A stretch of 24,613 nt of DNA, taken from NCBI GenBank assembly GCA_910579605.1, contig CAJTUG010000023.1, positions 1-24,613 on the forward strand. Direction: 5' to 3'. This document shows positions 14,111-23,629 of this stretch, piece after piece. The translations under genes were made by a program, and so were the position numbers. This DNA comes from an uncultured Muribaculaceae bacterium. Its GTDB lineage: Bacteria; Bacteroidota; Bacteroidia; Bacteroidales; Muribaculaceae. Each line of letters opens with the position of its first letter. Within the stretch, counting starts at the first letter, position 1. The notes beneath the pieces were generated by a model. The model had not been told where the DNA came from. It did not search any database and was given only the letters and a program-made list of their open reading frames with translations.

Positions 14111-15141
14111 TTTTTCAGGCCATTTTTTTCGTGTATATATGCTTCTACTGTTTCGTGTATACCTCTTTGAAGGGGAAAGTCGGCATGGAATCCGAAATCG
14201 GCAACAGCATCAGAAACATCGCATGTCCAATTGCGCTGACGCATAATTTTAAATTTATCCCTGTTGAGAGTGGATGGTTTCATTGAAATTTTACCCCATT
14301 TTTCGGCCACGAAAGAAGCTATATACACAGCCCACATAGGCAACTTGACAGGCACAACCCATTTTCCTCCAAGTTCATCGGCCACTATTTTACGAAATTC
14401 TTTCTGGGTATAGGCACGAGGCTCGCTTATAATGTATTTGCGATGAACCGTTGCCGGGCTTGCTATAGCATCAAACATTGCGCATACAAGGTCGTCGACA
14501 TAGATAAATGTGAGCATCTGTTTTTTGTATCCCACGCCAAAATCGAAATGGGAGTCTATGCTCTTTATCATCATCAGGTAATCTTTTTCGTGGGGCCCGT
14601 AAACACCCGTTGGACGGAATATCACCCATGGCAACCAGGTCTGGATGGAAAGGAACTGCTCGGCTTTGATTTTAGACAGTCCGTAGCGGGTATTAGGATT
14701 GGGGGTAGTCTGCGATGTCATAGGCGAGTAGTCAAGCTCGTCGACAGTTCCGAGTGCGCTTAGCGAACTCATGAAAAGGAAGCGCAACGGCACAGCGTCC
14801 AACCCATGTATAGCATCTACGAAATCGCGGAGATATTCATAATTTATACGATTGAAATCTAAGAAATTAGCACACTTTGTAGCACCAAGGTTATAAATTA
14901 TATAGTCCCACCGTTTATTGGCAGGCAAATTATCTTCAAGTTGCCTTGTCATTTCTTCGGGGTTGTCGTAGTCTAAAACCACAAATTTGATACCTGGCAA
15001 ATCGAGATATCTTCGCGAGGTCGATTTCCTCACGGCGGCATATACGTCGTAGCCTCTTTTGAGTCCTTCCCGGCATATGAAGCCGCCGATGAAACCACCG
15101 GCTCCCACCACGAGAAGAGAAGGTTTATTGTTGGTCATCAT
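14107..15141 (-). CDS. NAD-dependent epimerase/dehydratase (extended SDR)
   Basis: 344 aa. The Rossmann nucleotide site GAGGFIG is at residues 13-19, the catalytic Tyr153-x3-Lys157 is in TRYGLSKIKAE, and Ser125/Ser126 lie in the strand before (FLFMSSLSALG). RPTGVYGPHEKD follows at the expected distance. Extended SDRs of this type oxidise, epimerise or reduce nucleotide sugars or related compounds; the exact substrate is not readable. Two Met codons in a row begin the frame. Its start overlaps the end of the DEAD-box helicase gene by 17 nt and its stop overlaps the small membrane protein by 4 nt, so all four genes are one operon. Confidence 0.9.
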   Translation of the reverse strand: MMTNNKPSLLVVGAGGFIGGFICREGLKRGYDVYAAVRKSTSRRYLDLPGIKFVVLDYDNPEEMTRQLEDNLPANKRWDYIIYNLGATKCANFLDFNRINYEYLRDFVDAIHGLDAVPLRFLFMSSLSALGTVDELDYSPMTSQTTPNPNTRYGLSKIKAEQFLSIQTWLPWVIFRPTGVYGPHEKDYLMMIKSIDSHFDFGVGYKKQMLTFIYVDDLVCAMFDAIASPATVHRKYIISEPRAYTQKEFRKIVADELGGKWVVPVKLPMWAVYIASFVAEKWGKISMKPSTLNRDKFKIMRQRNWTCDVSDAVADFGFHADFPLQRGIHETVEAYIHEKNGLKK

Positions 15142-16492
15142 CGGGTTTGTTTACAGGCTTTTTTCTTGCTGTTCTTGGTTTGTATGTTTTTTTCTTTGCT
15201 GTTGCGTCAGAGTCATTTTTTTTGCTAAGATTGCCGGCAGTTTTTTGAGATACAGGCTTATCTGAACGACGGGGTCTTGAATTGCTACGGCCATTCCGTG
15301 CCCTGGAGCGTGACCTGCGATCGTTTTTTCGGTCTGAGTCTTCTTTTTCCGGTTCAGGCTCCGACATATTTTCGGGTAAAGGACGCCGAGGGACCGTCAT
15401 TTCAATAAGTTCTTCTATCCGGGCAAAGCTCTGCCTGTCGCGCCCAGAGACAAAAGTCGTGGCGGCGCCAGAGTTTGCCGCCCTTGCAGTCCTTCCGATA
15501 CGGTGCACATAGTCTTCGGCATCGCGAGGTACATCAAAATTCACGACAAGAGAAATATCGTCAATATCTATTCCGCGAGCCACTATGTCGGTGGCCATCA
15601 GAACGTCTATCCTATTTGCTTTGAAATCAAGCATAGTCTGTTCGCGAACATCCTGGTCAAGGTCGGAGTGCATTTCTGCCACGTTGAACTTACGCTTGCG
15701 CATCTCTCGGGTCAATTCCTTGATTTTCTGTTTAGACGACGAGAAAACAATCACCCTCTTGGGTGGAATTTCGGAAAAGACATGAGCCAACAGGTCTGTT
15801 TTCCGGGCTTCGTTAACAAAATATACCGACTGGTCTATATTGTCGGCCGGTTTAGATACTGCAATTTTCACTTCCTTAGGATTTTTGAGTATCTTCGCAG
15901 CCAATTTTTTGATTTTCGGCGGCATTGTTGCCGAAAACATAAGTGTTTGGCAATCTTCGGGAAGAGCGGAATATATCTGCATTATATCGTCGAAGAATCC
16001 CATATCGAGCATTCTGTCGGCTTCGTCAAGTATAAAGAATGACACTTCGGAAAGATCCACATAACCCATATTGAGATGGGCAGTAAGCCTGCCTGGAGTA
16101 GCGATAACCACGTCGGCTCCTTTTACGAGCCCTTGCTTCTGCTTGTCGAATGTTTTGCCATCGGTACCGCCATATATTGCCGTGCTTGTCACGGGCATGA
16201 AATAGGCGAATCCTTGCATCTGCTGGTCTATCTGCATGGCTAATTCTCGCGTTGGAGCCATTACAATACAGTTGACGGCATCATCGGGATATCCACCGTC
16301 GGCCAAAAGGTCGATTACAGGCAAGAGGTATGCCGCAGTTTTCCCGGTTCCCGTCTGAGCCACAGCCAATAAGTCGTGGCCTTCCAATGCAATAGGGATA
16401 GCTTTTTCTTGGATGGGAGTACATTCTCTGAAATTCATGGCATCGAGGCCATCGAGAACGCTGTCGTTATAGAGAAGTTGGTCGAATGTCAT
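15125..16492 (-). CDS. DEAD-box ATP-dependent RNA helicase, RhlE-like
   Basis: 455 aa. All core motifs are present: Q motif (FRECTPIQEKAI, 21-32), motif I AQTGTGKT (45-52), PTRELA (80-85), TPGR (132-135), DEAD (156-159), SAT, then in domain 2 RVIVFSSSKQ, ATDIVARGIDID and HRIGRTAR. The C-terminal ~80 residues are strongly basic and Ser/Arg/Lys-rich, a typical RNA-binding tail for RhlE/CsdA-type helicases. It probably remodels rRNA or mRNA during ribosome assembly or cold growth. It is first in its operon, with a good promoter at 16512-16542. Its long tail overlaps the SDR gene by 17 nt. Confidence 0.95.
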   Translation of the reverse strand: MTFDQLLYNDSVLDGLDAMNFRECTPIQEKAIPIALEGHDLLAVAQTGTGKTAAYLLPVIDLLADGGYPDDAVNCIVMAPTRELAMQIDQQMQGFAYFMPVTSTAIYGGTDGKTFDKQKQGLVKGADVVIATPGRLTAHLNMGYVDLSEVSFFILDEADRMLDMGFFDDIMQIYSALPEDCQTLMFSATMPPKIKKLAAKILKNPKEVKIAVSKPADNIDQSVYFVNEARKTDLLAHVFSEIPPKRVIVFSSSKQKIKELTREMRKRKFNVAEMHSDLDQDVREQTMLDFKANRIDVLMATDIVARGIDIDDISLVVNFDVPRDAEDYVHRIGRTARAANSGAATTFVSGRDRQSFARIEELIEMTVPRRPLPENMSEPEPEKEDSDRKNDRRSRSRARNGRSNSRPRRSDKPVSQKTAGNLSKKNDSDATAKKKTYKPRTARKKPVNKPDDDQQ

Positions 16493-16511
16493 AATTCTGT
16501 CTTTTCAAGTG

Positions 16512-16542
16512 CAAATATACTCAATCTGTTGCTAATGACAAA
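16512..16542 (-). promoter_or_regulatory. Promoter of the helicase operon
   Basis: On the minus strand, TTTG (complement of 16539-16542), a 19-nt spacer, then TATATTTG (complement of 16512-16519), a full consensus match. The start would be near 16505, giving a leader of about 13 nt before the ATG at 16492. Confidence 0.72.
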
Positions 16543-16656
16543 AAAACGTTCGGATACAGGCGCACATTTGCCCTAATAGATACTTTTTATACCCAAATCG
16601 GATTGGTATTTTTGCGTATTTGCTGAAAATAGGACTGAGATATGGAATTTTCGTTG

Positions 16657-16664
16657 TATCTTTG
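16657..16664 (+). promoter_or_regulatory. -7 box of the nadA promoter
   Basis: TATCTTTG matches TAnnTTTG perfectly; no clear TTTG is seen about 20 nt upstream. RNA would start near 16671, so the first in-frame ATG that lies on the transcript is 16689. This decides the nadA start. Confidence 0.5.
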
Positions 16665-16688
16665 TGGGTTAAAAAAGATAGTGACACG

Positions 16689-17657
16689 ATGGAGAAAAAA
16701 TGTGACCAATCCTTGTCGGGGTCAAAGGCCTTGCTAAAGGAAGAAATAAAGCGCCTCAAGGAAGAAAAGGGTGCGGTAATCCTTGCCCACTACTATGTAG
16801 ACGGAGAAATCCAAGATTTGGCCGACTATGTCGGCGATTCGCTTGCCCTTGCACAGAAAGCTGCCGCGTGGTGTGGAGATGCCCGCGTTATCGTTATGTG
16901 CGGAGTGAATTTCATGGGCGAAACGGTAAAAATCCTATGTCCCGACAAAAAGGTCCTTGTACCCGACATGGCAGCAGGCTGCTCTCTTGCCGACAGTTGT
17001 CCTGCCGACGAATTCGCACAATTTATTGCCGCGAACCCGGGCTATACTGTTGTTTCTTATGTCAACACGAGCATAGGAGTGAAAGCACTCACCGACATTC
17101 TTGTCACATCGGGGAATGCAAAAAAAATCATAGAAAGCTTGCCAGAGGACGAAAAGATAATTTTCGGGCCCGACAAGAATCTTGGGAACTACATCAATTC
17201 GGTAACAGGGCGCAAAATGTTGCTGTGGGATGGCGCTTGCCATGTTCATGAACGATTCTCGCTTCCCAAGGTGCTTGAACTAAAAAAACAATATCCGTCG
17301 GCTCGCGTCCTGGTGCATCCGGAATGCAAACGTCCGCTTACTTTGGTTGCCGATTGTGTTGGCTCTACTGCTGCCCTATTGGACTACGCCATAAAATCTG
17401 ATGCCGATACATTTATTGTTGCTACAGAAAGTGGTATACTTCACGAAATGATGAAAAATTGTCCAGACAAAACATTTATCCCCGCCCCACCCGACGATGC
17501 CACAACTTGCGGATGCAACGAATGCAATTACATGAAACTCAATACCCTTGAGAAATTACGCGACTGTCTTCGCGACGAACTGCCGGAAATAACAGTAGAT
17601 CCAGAGCTGGCACGTAAGGCCATGCGCCCGATAGACAGAATGCTTGAATTGAGCTAA
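16689..17657 (+). CDS. nadA: Quinolinate synthase NadA
   Basis: 322 aa from the ATG at 16689. An upstream ATG at 16620 in the same frame would add 23 residues that do not fit the family and would lie before the -7 box. NadA condenses iminoaspartate with dihydroxyacetone phosphate to quinolinate in de novo NAD synthesis, using a [4Fe-4S] cluster. Seen: AHYYVDGEIQDLADYVGDS (33-51), CGVNFMGET with Cys71, GACHVHERF with Cys184, and CGCNEC with Cys274/276/279. The cluster ligands are expected among these three sites. HPECKRPL is also conserved. nadB and nadC are not in the window. leuS starts 34 nt downstream, so nadA probably heads the nadA-leuS-rdgB run. Confidence 0.96.
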   Translation: MEKKCDQSLSGSKALLKEEIKRLKEEKGAVILAHYYVDGEIQDLADYVGDSLALAQKAAAWCGDARVIVMCGVNFMGETVKILCPDKKVLVPDMAAGCSLADSCPADEFAQFIAANPGYTVVSYVNTSIGVKALTDILVTSGNAKKIIESLPEDEKIIFGPDKNLGNYINSVTGRKMLLWDGACHVHERFSLPKVLELKKQYPSARVLVHPECKRPLTLVADCVGSTAALLDYAIKSDADTFIVATESGILHEMMKNCPDKTFIPAPPDDATTCGCNECNYMKLNTLEKLRDCLRDELPEITVDPELARKAMRPIDRMLELS

Positions 17658-17691
17658 TACATAAAATCATAACCCAATTTCCTCGTCACCA

Positions 17692-20463
17692 ATGGAATAC
17701 AAACACTCAGAAATAGAATCCAGAATACGCCGCTATTGGCAAGAAAACGATATTTACAAAGTAGACATCAACAAAAACAAACCAAAGTATTATGTTCTCG
17801 ACATGTTCCCCTACCCTTCAGGGGCAGGATTGCACGTTGGTCATCCTTTAGGTTACATTGCCAGCGACATATACGCCCGATATAAACGTCTGAACGGTTT
17901 CAACGTTCTCCATCCCATGGGTTTCGACGCATATGGCCTGCCGGCAGAACAATACGCTATCCAGACGGGTCAACATCCCGAGGTAACAACCCGGCAGAAC
18001 ATCGAACGTTATTGCCAACAGCTTGAAAAGATAGGTTTCAGTTTTGATTGGAGCCGAAGCATCAAGACTTGCGATCCAGAGTTCTACCGTTGGACTCAAT
18101 GGGCTTTCTTGAAGATGTTTAACTCTTGGTACGACAATACCGCAGGGAAGGCCCGCGACTTGAATGAACTTATCGCAGCTTTTGAGGCAGGAGGTACCGA
18201 TGGCCTCAATGCCGCATGCACCAAAGAGTTGCATTTCACTCCCGAAGAGTGGCATAATATGGACAAACAGGCCAAGAGCGATGTTCTCATGAACTACCGT
18301 CTTGCCTATCTTGCCAATGCCATGGTAAACTGGTGTCCGAAATTAGGCACTGTCCTCGCCAACGACGAGGTGAGCGAGGGTCTATCTATCCGTGGCGGCT
18401 ATCCTGTTGAACAGAAAGAGATGTGGCAATGGTGTCTACGAGTTTCGGCATACTCCCAGCGATTGCTTGACGGGCTTGAAAAAATAGATTGGAGCGATTC
18501 CATCAAAGAAACCCAACGGAATTGGATAGGACGTTCCGAGGGTGCAGAAATGCGTTTTAAAATCGACGGCCTCAGTGATGTGGAGCTTGAAATCTTCACA
18601 ACTCGTCCCGACACTGTTTTCGGTGTTACATTTATGGTTCTTGCCCCCGAGAGCAAATATGTAGACATGATAACTACAGACCAACAGCGCAATGCCGTAG
18701 ACGAGTATCTTGCGTCTATCCGCCATCGCACTGAACGCGAACGCATGATCGACAAACGCGTCACCGGTGTATTTACCGGCGCTTACGCCATTAATCCACT
18801 TTCGGGCAAAAAGATACCTGTTTGGGTTAGCGATTATGTATTGGCAGGCTATGGCACCGGCGCTATCATGGCAGTTCCGGCTCACGACAGCCGCGACTAT
18901 GCCTTTGCCCGGCATTTCAATTTGCCGGTGATACCTCTCATAGAAGGAGCCGACGTGAGCAACGAATCGTTTGACGCCAAGGAAGGAGTCATGATAAATT
19001 CCGAAGGTCCCGAACTTAATCTCAACGGCAAGACAGTCAAGGAGGCTATGGCAGCTGCCAAGGAATACATAGCGCGCACAGGCCTGGGAAAAGTAAAAAT
19101 AAACTACCGCCTGCGCGATGCGATTTTCAGCCGCCAACGCTATTGGGGTGAACCCATACCCATCTGCTATATAGACGGTATCCCGACTGCCTATGAGCAA
19201 CTGCCATTGGAATTGCCAGAGATAGACAAGTACCTGCCTACCGAAAGCGGAGAACCGCCGTTGGGACGTGCAAAGAATTGGGCAACGCCAGAAGGCTATC
19301 CCCTGGAGCTAAACACCATGCCGGGTTTTGCCGGCTCGTCGGCCTACTATCTGCGCTACATGGATCCGCACAACGAAAAAGCATTGGTATCTAAAGAAGC
19401 CGATGAATATTGGCGCCAGGTAGATTTGTATATCGGCGGCAGCGAGCATGCTACCGGCCATTTAATCTACAGCCGCTTCTGGAATAAATTCCTCTACGAT
19501 TGCGGAGAGATTTGCGAAGACGAGCCTTTCCGTAAACTCATCAACCAGGGTATGATTCAAGGCCGAAGCAATTTCGTATATCGCATAAAAGATACCAATA
19601 CTTTTGTGAGCTTCGGATTGAAAGACCAATACGACACAACGCCTATACATGTGGACGTGAACATAGTTTCCAACGACATTCTTGACCTTGAAGCCTTCAA
19701 GGCATGGCGTCCGGAATTTGCCGACGCGGAATTCGTTCTTGAAGACGGAAAATATATTTGCGGCTACGCAGTTGAAAAGATGTCTAAATCAATGTTCAAC
19801 GTAGTTAATCCCGATGATGTCATAGACCGCTATGGAGCCGACACGTTACGTCTCTACGAAATGTTCCTTGGCCCGCTCGAGCAAAGCAAACCATGGGATA
19901 CCAACGGCATAGACGGCGTTGCTCGTTTCATTAAAAAATTCTGGAGCCTCTTCTACAAGGGCGACGAGCTTTTGGTAGACCAAAGCGAAGCGACTTCCGA
20001 CAATCTCAAGAGCCTTCATAAACTTATAAAGAAAGTTTCGGGCGACATAGAAAGTTTTTCTTTCAACACTTCGGTAGCGGCGTTCATGATTTGCATAAAT
20101 GAGCTTGCAGGACAAAAATGCCGTTCGGCTAAGGTTTTGGAGCAGTTGCTTGTGGTGATAGCTCCTTTCGCGCCATATATTGCCGAAGAGCTATGGCACA
20201 GTGCACTTGGCAAAGAAGGATCTATATGCGATGCCCATTGGCCCGAATTCAATGAAGAATACCTCAAGGAGTCTGCCGTCACGATGGCTGTATCGTTTAA
20301 CGGAAAGGCGCGTTTCAACATTTCTGTAGCAGTAGATATGCCACGCGAAGAAATAGAAAAAGTTGCTCTTTCCGATGCTCAAGCCGCAAAATGGCTTGAT
20401 GGCAAAACGATTAAAAAAATCATTGTGGTTCCCGGCAAGATTGTAAATATCGTGGTGGGATAG
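17692..20463 (+). CDS. leuS: Leucyl-tRNA synthetase
   Basis: 923 aa, a class Ia synthetase that charges tRNA-Leu. The HIGH-type motif HVGH is at 48-51 within FPYPSGAGLHVGHPLGY, and KMSKS is at residues 696-700. Between them lie the CP1 editing domain (about 240-430, TTRPDTVFGVTFM and GTGAIMAVPAHDSRDYAFA) and GSSAYYLRYMDPHNEKAL. The protein is longer than the ~860 aa E. coli enzyme. Part of the extra length is a segment near residues 145-200 and another before KMSKS, as I recall for Bacteroidetes LeuS. The C-terminal anticodon-binding and tRNA-elbow domain ends in KIIVVPGKIVNIVVG. It lies between nadA (34 nt) and rdgB (35 nt). Confidence 0.98.
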   Translation: MEYKHSEIESRIRRYWQENDIYKVDINKNKPKYYVLDMFPYPSGAGLHVGHPLGYIASDIYARYKRLNGFNVLHPMGFDAYGLPAEQYAIQTGQHPEVTTRQNIERYCQQLEKIGFSFDWSRSIKTCDPEFYRWTQWAFLKMFNSWYDNTAGKARDLNELIAAFEAGGTDGLNAACTKELHFTPEEWHNMDKQAKSDVLMNYRLAYLANAMVNWCPKLGTVLANDEVSEGLSIRGGYPVEQKEMWQWCLRVSAYSQRLLDGLEKIDWSDSIKETQRNWIGRSEGAEMRFKIDGLSDVELEIFTTRPDTVFGVTFMVLAPESKYVDMITTDQQRNAVDEYLASIRHRTERERMIDKRVTGVFTGAYAINPLSGKKIPVWVSDYVLAGYGTGAIMAVPAHDSRDYAFARHFNLPVIPLIEGADVSNESFDAKEGVMINSEGPELNLNGKTVKEAMAAAKEYIARTGLGKVKINYRLRDAIFSRQRYWGEPIPICYIDGIPTAYEQLPLELPEIDKYLPTESGEPPLGRAKNWATPEGYPLELNTMPGFAGSSAYYLRYMDPHNEKALVSKEADEYWRQVDLYIGGSEHATGHLIYSRFWNKFLYDCGEICEDEPFRKLINQGMIQGRSNFVYRIKDTNTFVSFGLKDQYDTTPIHVDVNIVSNDILDLEAFKAWRPEFADAEFVLEDGKYICGYAVEKMSKSMFNVVNPDDVIDRYGADTLRLYEMFLGPLEQSKPWDTNGIDGVARFIKKFWSLFYKGDELLVDQSEATSDNLKSLHKLIKKVSGDIESFSFNTSVAAFMICINELAGQKCRSAKVLEQLLVVIAPFAPYIAEELWHSALGKEGSICDAHWPEFNEEYLKESAVTMAVSFNGKARFNISVAVDMPREEIEKVALSDAQAAKWLDGKTIKKIIVVPGKIVNIVVG

Positions 20464-20498
20464 CGCAATAAACGAAGTATTAAAACGTTATATTACAA

Positions 20499-21080
20499 GT
20501 GAAAGAACTCGTATTCGCAAGTAATAATGCCAATAAACTCCGGGAACTCCGAGAGCTTCTGGATGGTAAATATATGGTTTTGAGCCTATCCGACATAGGT
20601 TGTCACGACGACATACCCGAAGAGTCCGACAGTTTCGAGGGTAATGCGTTGGGCAAAGCTTTATGGGTCAAGGAGCGTTATGGTTACGATTGTTTTGCCG
20701 ATGATTCCGGTCTTGAGGTTTTTGCTCTTGGCGGCGAACCCGGGATTTACAGCGCCCGCTACGCAGGATGTGATCACGACAGTGCAGCCAACAACGCAAA
20801 GCTGCTTGAACGCCTTGAAAATATCAATGACCGACGTGCACGTTTCCGCACAGCTATTGCTCTTGTTTGCGGCGACAAGCAACCCATATTCTTCAATGGA
20901 TATGTAGACGGCGAGATATTGAAAGAAGAACATGGCGCCGGTGGTTTCGGCTACGATCCGCTATTCCGTCCGGACGGCTGGGATAAAACCTTTGCCGAAG
21001 CCAGCCCGGAGGAAAAAAACGCCGTGAGCCACAGGGGAATGGCCGTGAGGAAACTCGTGGCGTATCTGGAAGCCAAATGA
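20499..21080 (+). CDS. rdgB: RdgB/HAM1-family non-canonical purine NTP pyrophosphatase
   Basis: 193 aa, starting with GTG at 20499; no ATG precedes the conserved start FASNNANKLRELRELL. Further family motifs are FADDSGLEV (about 67-75), GEPGIYSARYAG, GFGYDPLF and the end SHRGMAVRKL. The enzyme hydrolyses dITP, XTP and ITP to monophosphates and so keeps deaminated purines out of DNA and RNA. It acts in the cytosol as a dimer with Mg2+. It sits 35 nt after leuS and 80 nt before the PorZ-like gene. Confidence 0.95.
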   Translation: MKELVFASNNANKLRELRELLDGKYMVLSLSDIGCHDDIPEESDSFEGNALGKALWVKERYGYDCFADDSGLEVFALGGEPGIYSARYAGCDHDSAANNAKLLERLENINDRRARFRTAIALVCGDKQPIFFNGYVDGEILKEEHGAGGFGYDPLFRPDGWDKTFAEASPEEKNAVSHRGMAVRKLVAYLEAK

Positions 21081-21160
21081 GGCTTATTATCAATTATTAT
21101 CCCTACGAGATTCTATAAGACGTTTATATACGACGAAATAAAAATAAGCAACTCTCTGTA

Positions 21161-23605
21161 ATGATAAAAAAAGTAACATTGCTAATAACGGTATTTCTCA
21201 TTCTTTTGGGAAATCTTGGCGTGTCGGCCCAACGGCTCACTGGCGCATGGGGGGTATATCCAACCATGTCGGCAGATTTCTCTAATATCGTTGAGACAGA
21301 CAGTAAAGTTTACCTTCTATCCGGAGGCAGCCTTTTCTCGTTTAATCCAGACGACAACGAGATTTATTCCTATACGACAGCCAACAAGCTCTCGGATCAT
21401 GACATTACCCAAATCTATTACAACGACGACAAAAAGTATCTTCTGATAGCCTATAGCAACGGTAATATCGATTTGCTCTACGATGACGGTAAAGTTTCAA
21501 ACATGCCGGAGCTTAAGGATGCCGTTTTGATGGTTGAGCATACTATAAACGATGTGGCTTTCGGTTTCGACCGCATATTTGTAGCTACAAATTTCGGTAT
21601 TGTCGTATACAGCGACACCAAGCACGAGGTAATAGAATCGGGATTGTATGACCAGAAATGCGATATTCTGTTCTTGCTTGGCGAGAACTTAGTTATCAAA
21701 ATAGGTAATGCCCTGTATTCTTCGCCCTATACAGAACGCCATAACAAGTTGGACAAATATGTTCACTTGGCAAATTCTTGGGCAAAAGATATTGAGCCGG
21801 TAGACGAGACCCATTATCTTTTCCGCCACTCCGACAATACTCTCTATCTTGCTACTTATAATCCTTCGGCAGCACCTGGCTCTCAAGCAAGCCTCAAGGG
21901 TCTGGGGGTGAAAGTAACATCAGACATAAGCAAGACACAGGATGGTTTTTTTGCACAGGATGCATCTAATGCCTATACATTAGAAGATGCCACCGGGAGC
22001 GTTTCTACAACAGCGCTCCCTGACGCAAGCAAAAATAAGCAAGTATTCTCACGCGATGGCCTTAAATCTGTTTGGGCCTCCGAGTCAGAAGGTGCCGTTA
22101 ACTATGATTTAAGCTCTGGGACGCCAACTGTTCTACATTCGGCCTTCCGCCCCCAAGGCCTGACGGTGAAAGACCCTGTTGTTATGCACTGGAATAAAGA
22201 CGGCAGCAAGTTGTTTATTGCCAACTGGTGCAAGTCTCAATATTACCCCACGGCTTTTCCCGAAAAGAATACCAATATGCAGTATCTCAACATGATTGAG
22301 AACGGCTTTCCCTATGATATAACCGTTACAGGTGTTTCCAAGGATGATATACCGAATTTGCCGGCAAAAATCATTTCCAATCAACGTGCCGGCGGCAATA
22401 CGGGTATTGTTTGCCTGCCAACTGCAATCTGCAGCGACCCCGACGACGATACAGTAATGTATGTGGCGACGGCTGCCGGCCTTTTCGTGATAAAAGACGG
22501 AAAAGCTATAGGTTTGATAGACCATACTAATGCACCGATGCCTCTTGTCAACGGTACAGGTTGGGTTACGAATGTAAACGTAGATATCGAAGGCAACCTT
22601 TGGCTCGGGGTGTTCTCTCTTGAAGACGATGTGGATCCTCAATATATAGTGTTGTCGGCGGCTAAAAGACGCAAACTCCCGGAGGTTTCCAGTTCCGACT
22701 GGAAAACATATAGGATGAACAGTGGATACATCACCCAATTTGACGCTAAAACACTCTTTACGCGCAACGGGAAATATGCATTCTTCTGGAATGGCGGTTG
22801 GGGCGCCCAGTGGACTGTAGTAGACCTCAACGGGACTCCGATGAATTTCTCCGACGACAAGGAGATGAGCCACCAATACTATACCGATACCGAGGGTAAT
22901 TATCTTACTCCCTGGCATACAATTTGTATGACAGAGGACCATAACGGGCAAATTTGGATAGGTACAGATGGAGGTCTTTTTGTTGTAACAAACCCGGCAG
23001 ATGGACTCAACCCCGACACAAGAGTGACTCGTCCGCTTATCCCGCGCAACGACGGTACCCCCTACGGCGACTACCTTTGCGAGGGTATGACTATCTATGC
23101 TATAGCAGTAGATGCTTCCAACCGCAAATGGATAGCTACAAGCAATTCGGGAGTCTATCTGGTGAGCGAAAACGGAAAACAGATTATAGAGCACTATACA
23201 GCCGAAAACTCAGATTTGCTCTCCAATGAAGTGTTCTCACTTACTGTAGATCCTCGCGGGAATACAGTTTATGTTGGCACGTCCAAGGGTGTGATGAGTT
23301 TTGTCGGAAGCTCTTCCCCTGCCGCAGAAGACTATTCAGAGGTTTATGCCTATCCTAATCCTGTGAGACCCGACTACACCGGTTGGGTAACCATAACAGG
23401 TCTCATGAACGACAGCTTGATAAAAATAGCCGACTCTTCAGGCAATGTAGTGGCTACAGGCCGGTCTGAAGGGGGTATGTTCATTTGGGATGCTTGCAAT
23501 ACAGCCGGCGAACGTGTTCGCAGTGGTGTCTATTTCGTATTTGCGTCGCAGAATGCCGATGGGAATTCATCGGGAGCAGTAACAAAAATCATGGTTATTA
23601 ATTAA
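21161..23605 (+). CDS. Secreted beta-propeller protein, PorZ-like, with C-terminal FlgD/sorting-like domain
   Basis: 814 aa. A signal peptide occupies about residues 1-23 (hydrophobic LLITVFLILLG, cut near VSAQ). Most of the protein is built of two-component-regulator-type propeller blades; examples are GQIWIGTDGGLFVVT, RKWIATSNSGVYLVS and TVYVGTSKGVMSFVG. The last ~85 residues (VYAYPNPVRPDYTGWVTITG to the end, finishing KIMVIN) form an Ig-like FlgD/type IX sorting-signal fold. Size and order match PorZ, a surface protein of the type IX secretion system that handles A-LPS attachment in Porphyromonas. Similar proteins also occur in Bacteroidales lacking a full type IX system, so the role here is uncertain. 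It is followed 24 nt later by a small unknown gene. Confidence 0.83.
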   Translation: MIKKVTLLITVFLILLGNLGVSAQRLTGAWGVYPTMSADFSNIVETDSKVYLLSGGSLFSFNPDDNEIYSYTTANKLSDHDITQIYYNDDKKYLLIAYSNGNIDLLYDDGKVSNMPELKDAVLMVEHTINDVAFGFDRIFVATNFGIVVYSDTKHEVIESGLYDQKCDILFLLGENLVIKIGNALYSSPYTERHNKLDKYVHLANSWAKDIEPVDETHYLFRHSDNTLYLATYNPSAAPGSQASLKGLGVKVTSDISKTQDGFFAQDASNAYTLEDATGSVSTTALPDASKNKQVFSRDGLKSVWASESEGAVNYDLSSGTPTVLHSAFRPQGLTVKDPVVMHWNKDGSKLFIANWCKSQYYPTAFPEKNTNMQYLNMIENGFPYDITVTGVSKDDIPNLPAKIISNQRAGGNTGIVCLPTAICSDPDDDTVMYVATAAGLFVIKDGKAIGLIDHTNAPMPLVNGTGWVTNVNVDIEGNLWLGVFSLEDDVDPQYIVLSAAKRRKLPEVSSSDWKTYRMNSGYITQFDAKTLFTRNGKYAFFWNGGWGAQWTVVDLNGTPMNFSDDKEMSHQYYTDTEGNYLTPWHTICMTEDHNGQIWIGTDGGLFVVTNPADGLNPDTRVTRPLIPRNDGTPYGDYLCEGMTIYAIAVDASNRKWIATSNSGVYLVSENGKQIIEHYTAENSDLLSNEVFSLTVDPRGNTVYVGTSKGVMSFVGSSSPAAEDYSEVYAYPNPVRPDYTGWVTITGLMNDSLIKIADSSGNVVATGRSEGGMFIWDACNTAGERVRSGVYFVFASQNADGNSSGAVTKIMVIN

Positions 23606-23629
23606 TATTACCGGAACAAGGAAACGAAT

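Noticed and set aside
22133..23194. 353-codon minus-strand open frame opposite the PorZ-like gene
   Set aside because: Antisense shadow of a clear propeller protein with signal peptide; no promoter or recognisable domain on the minus strand.
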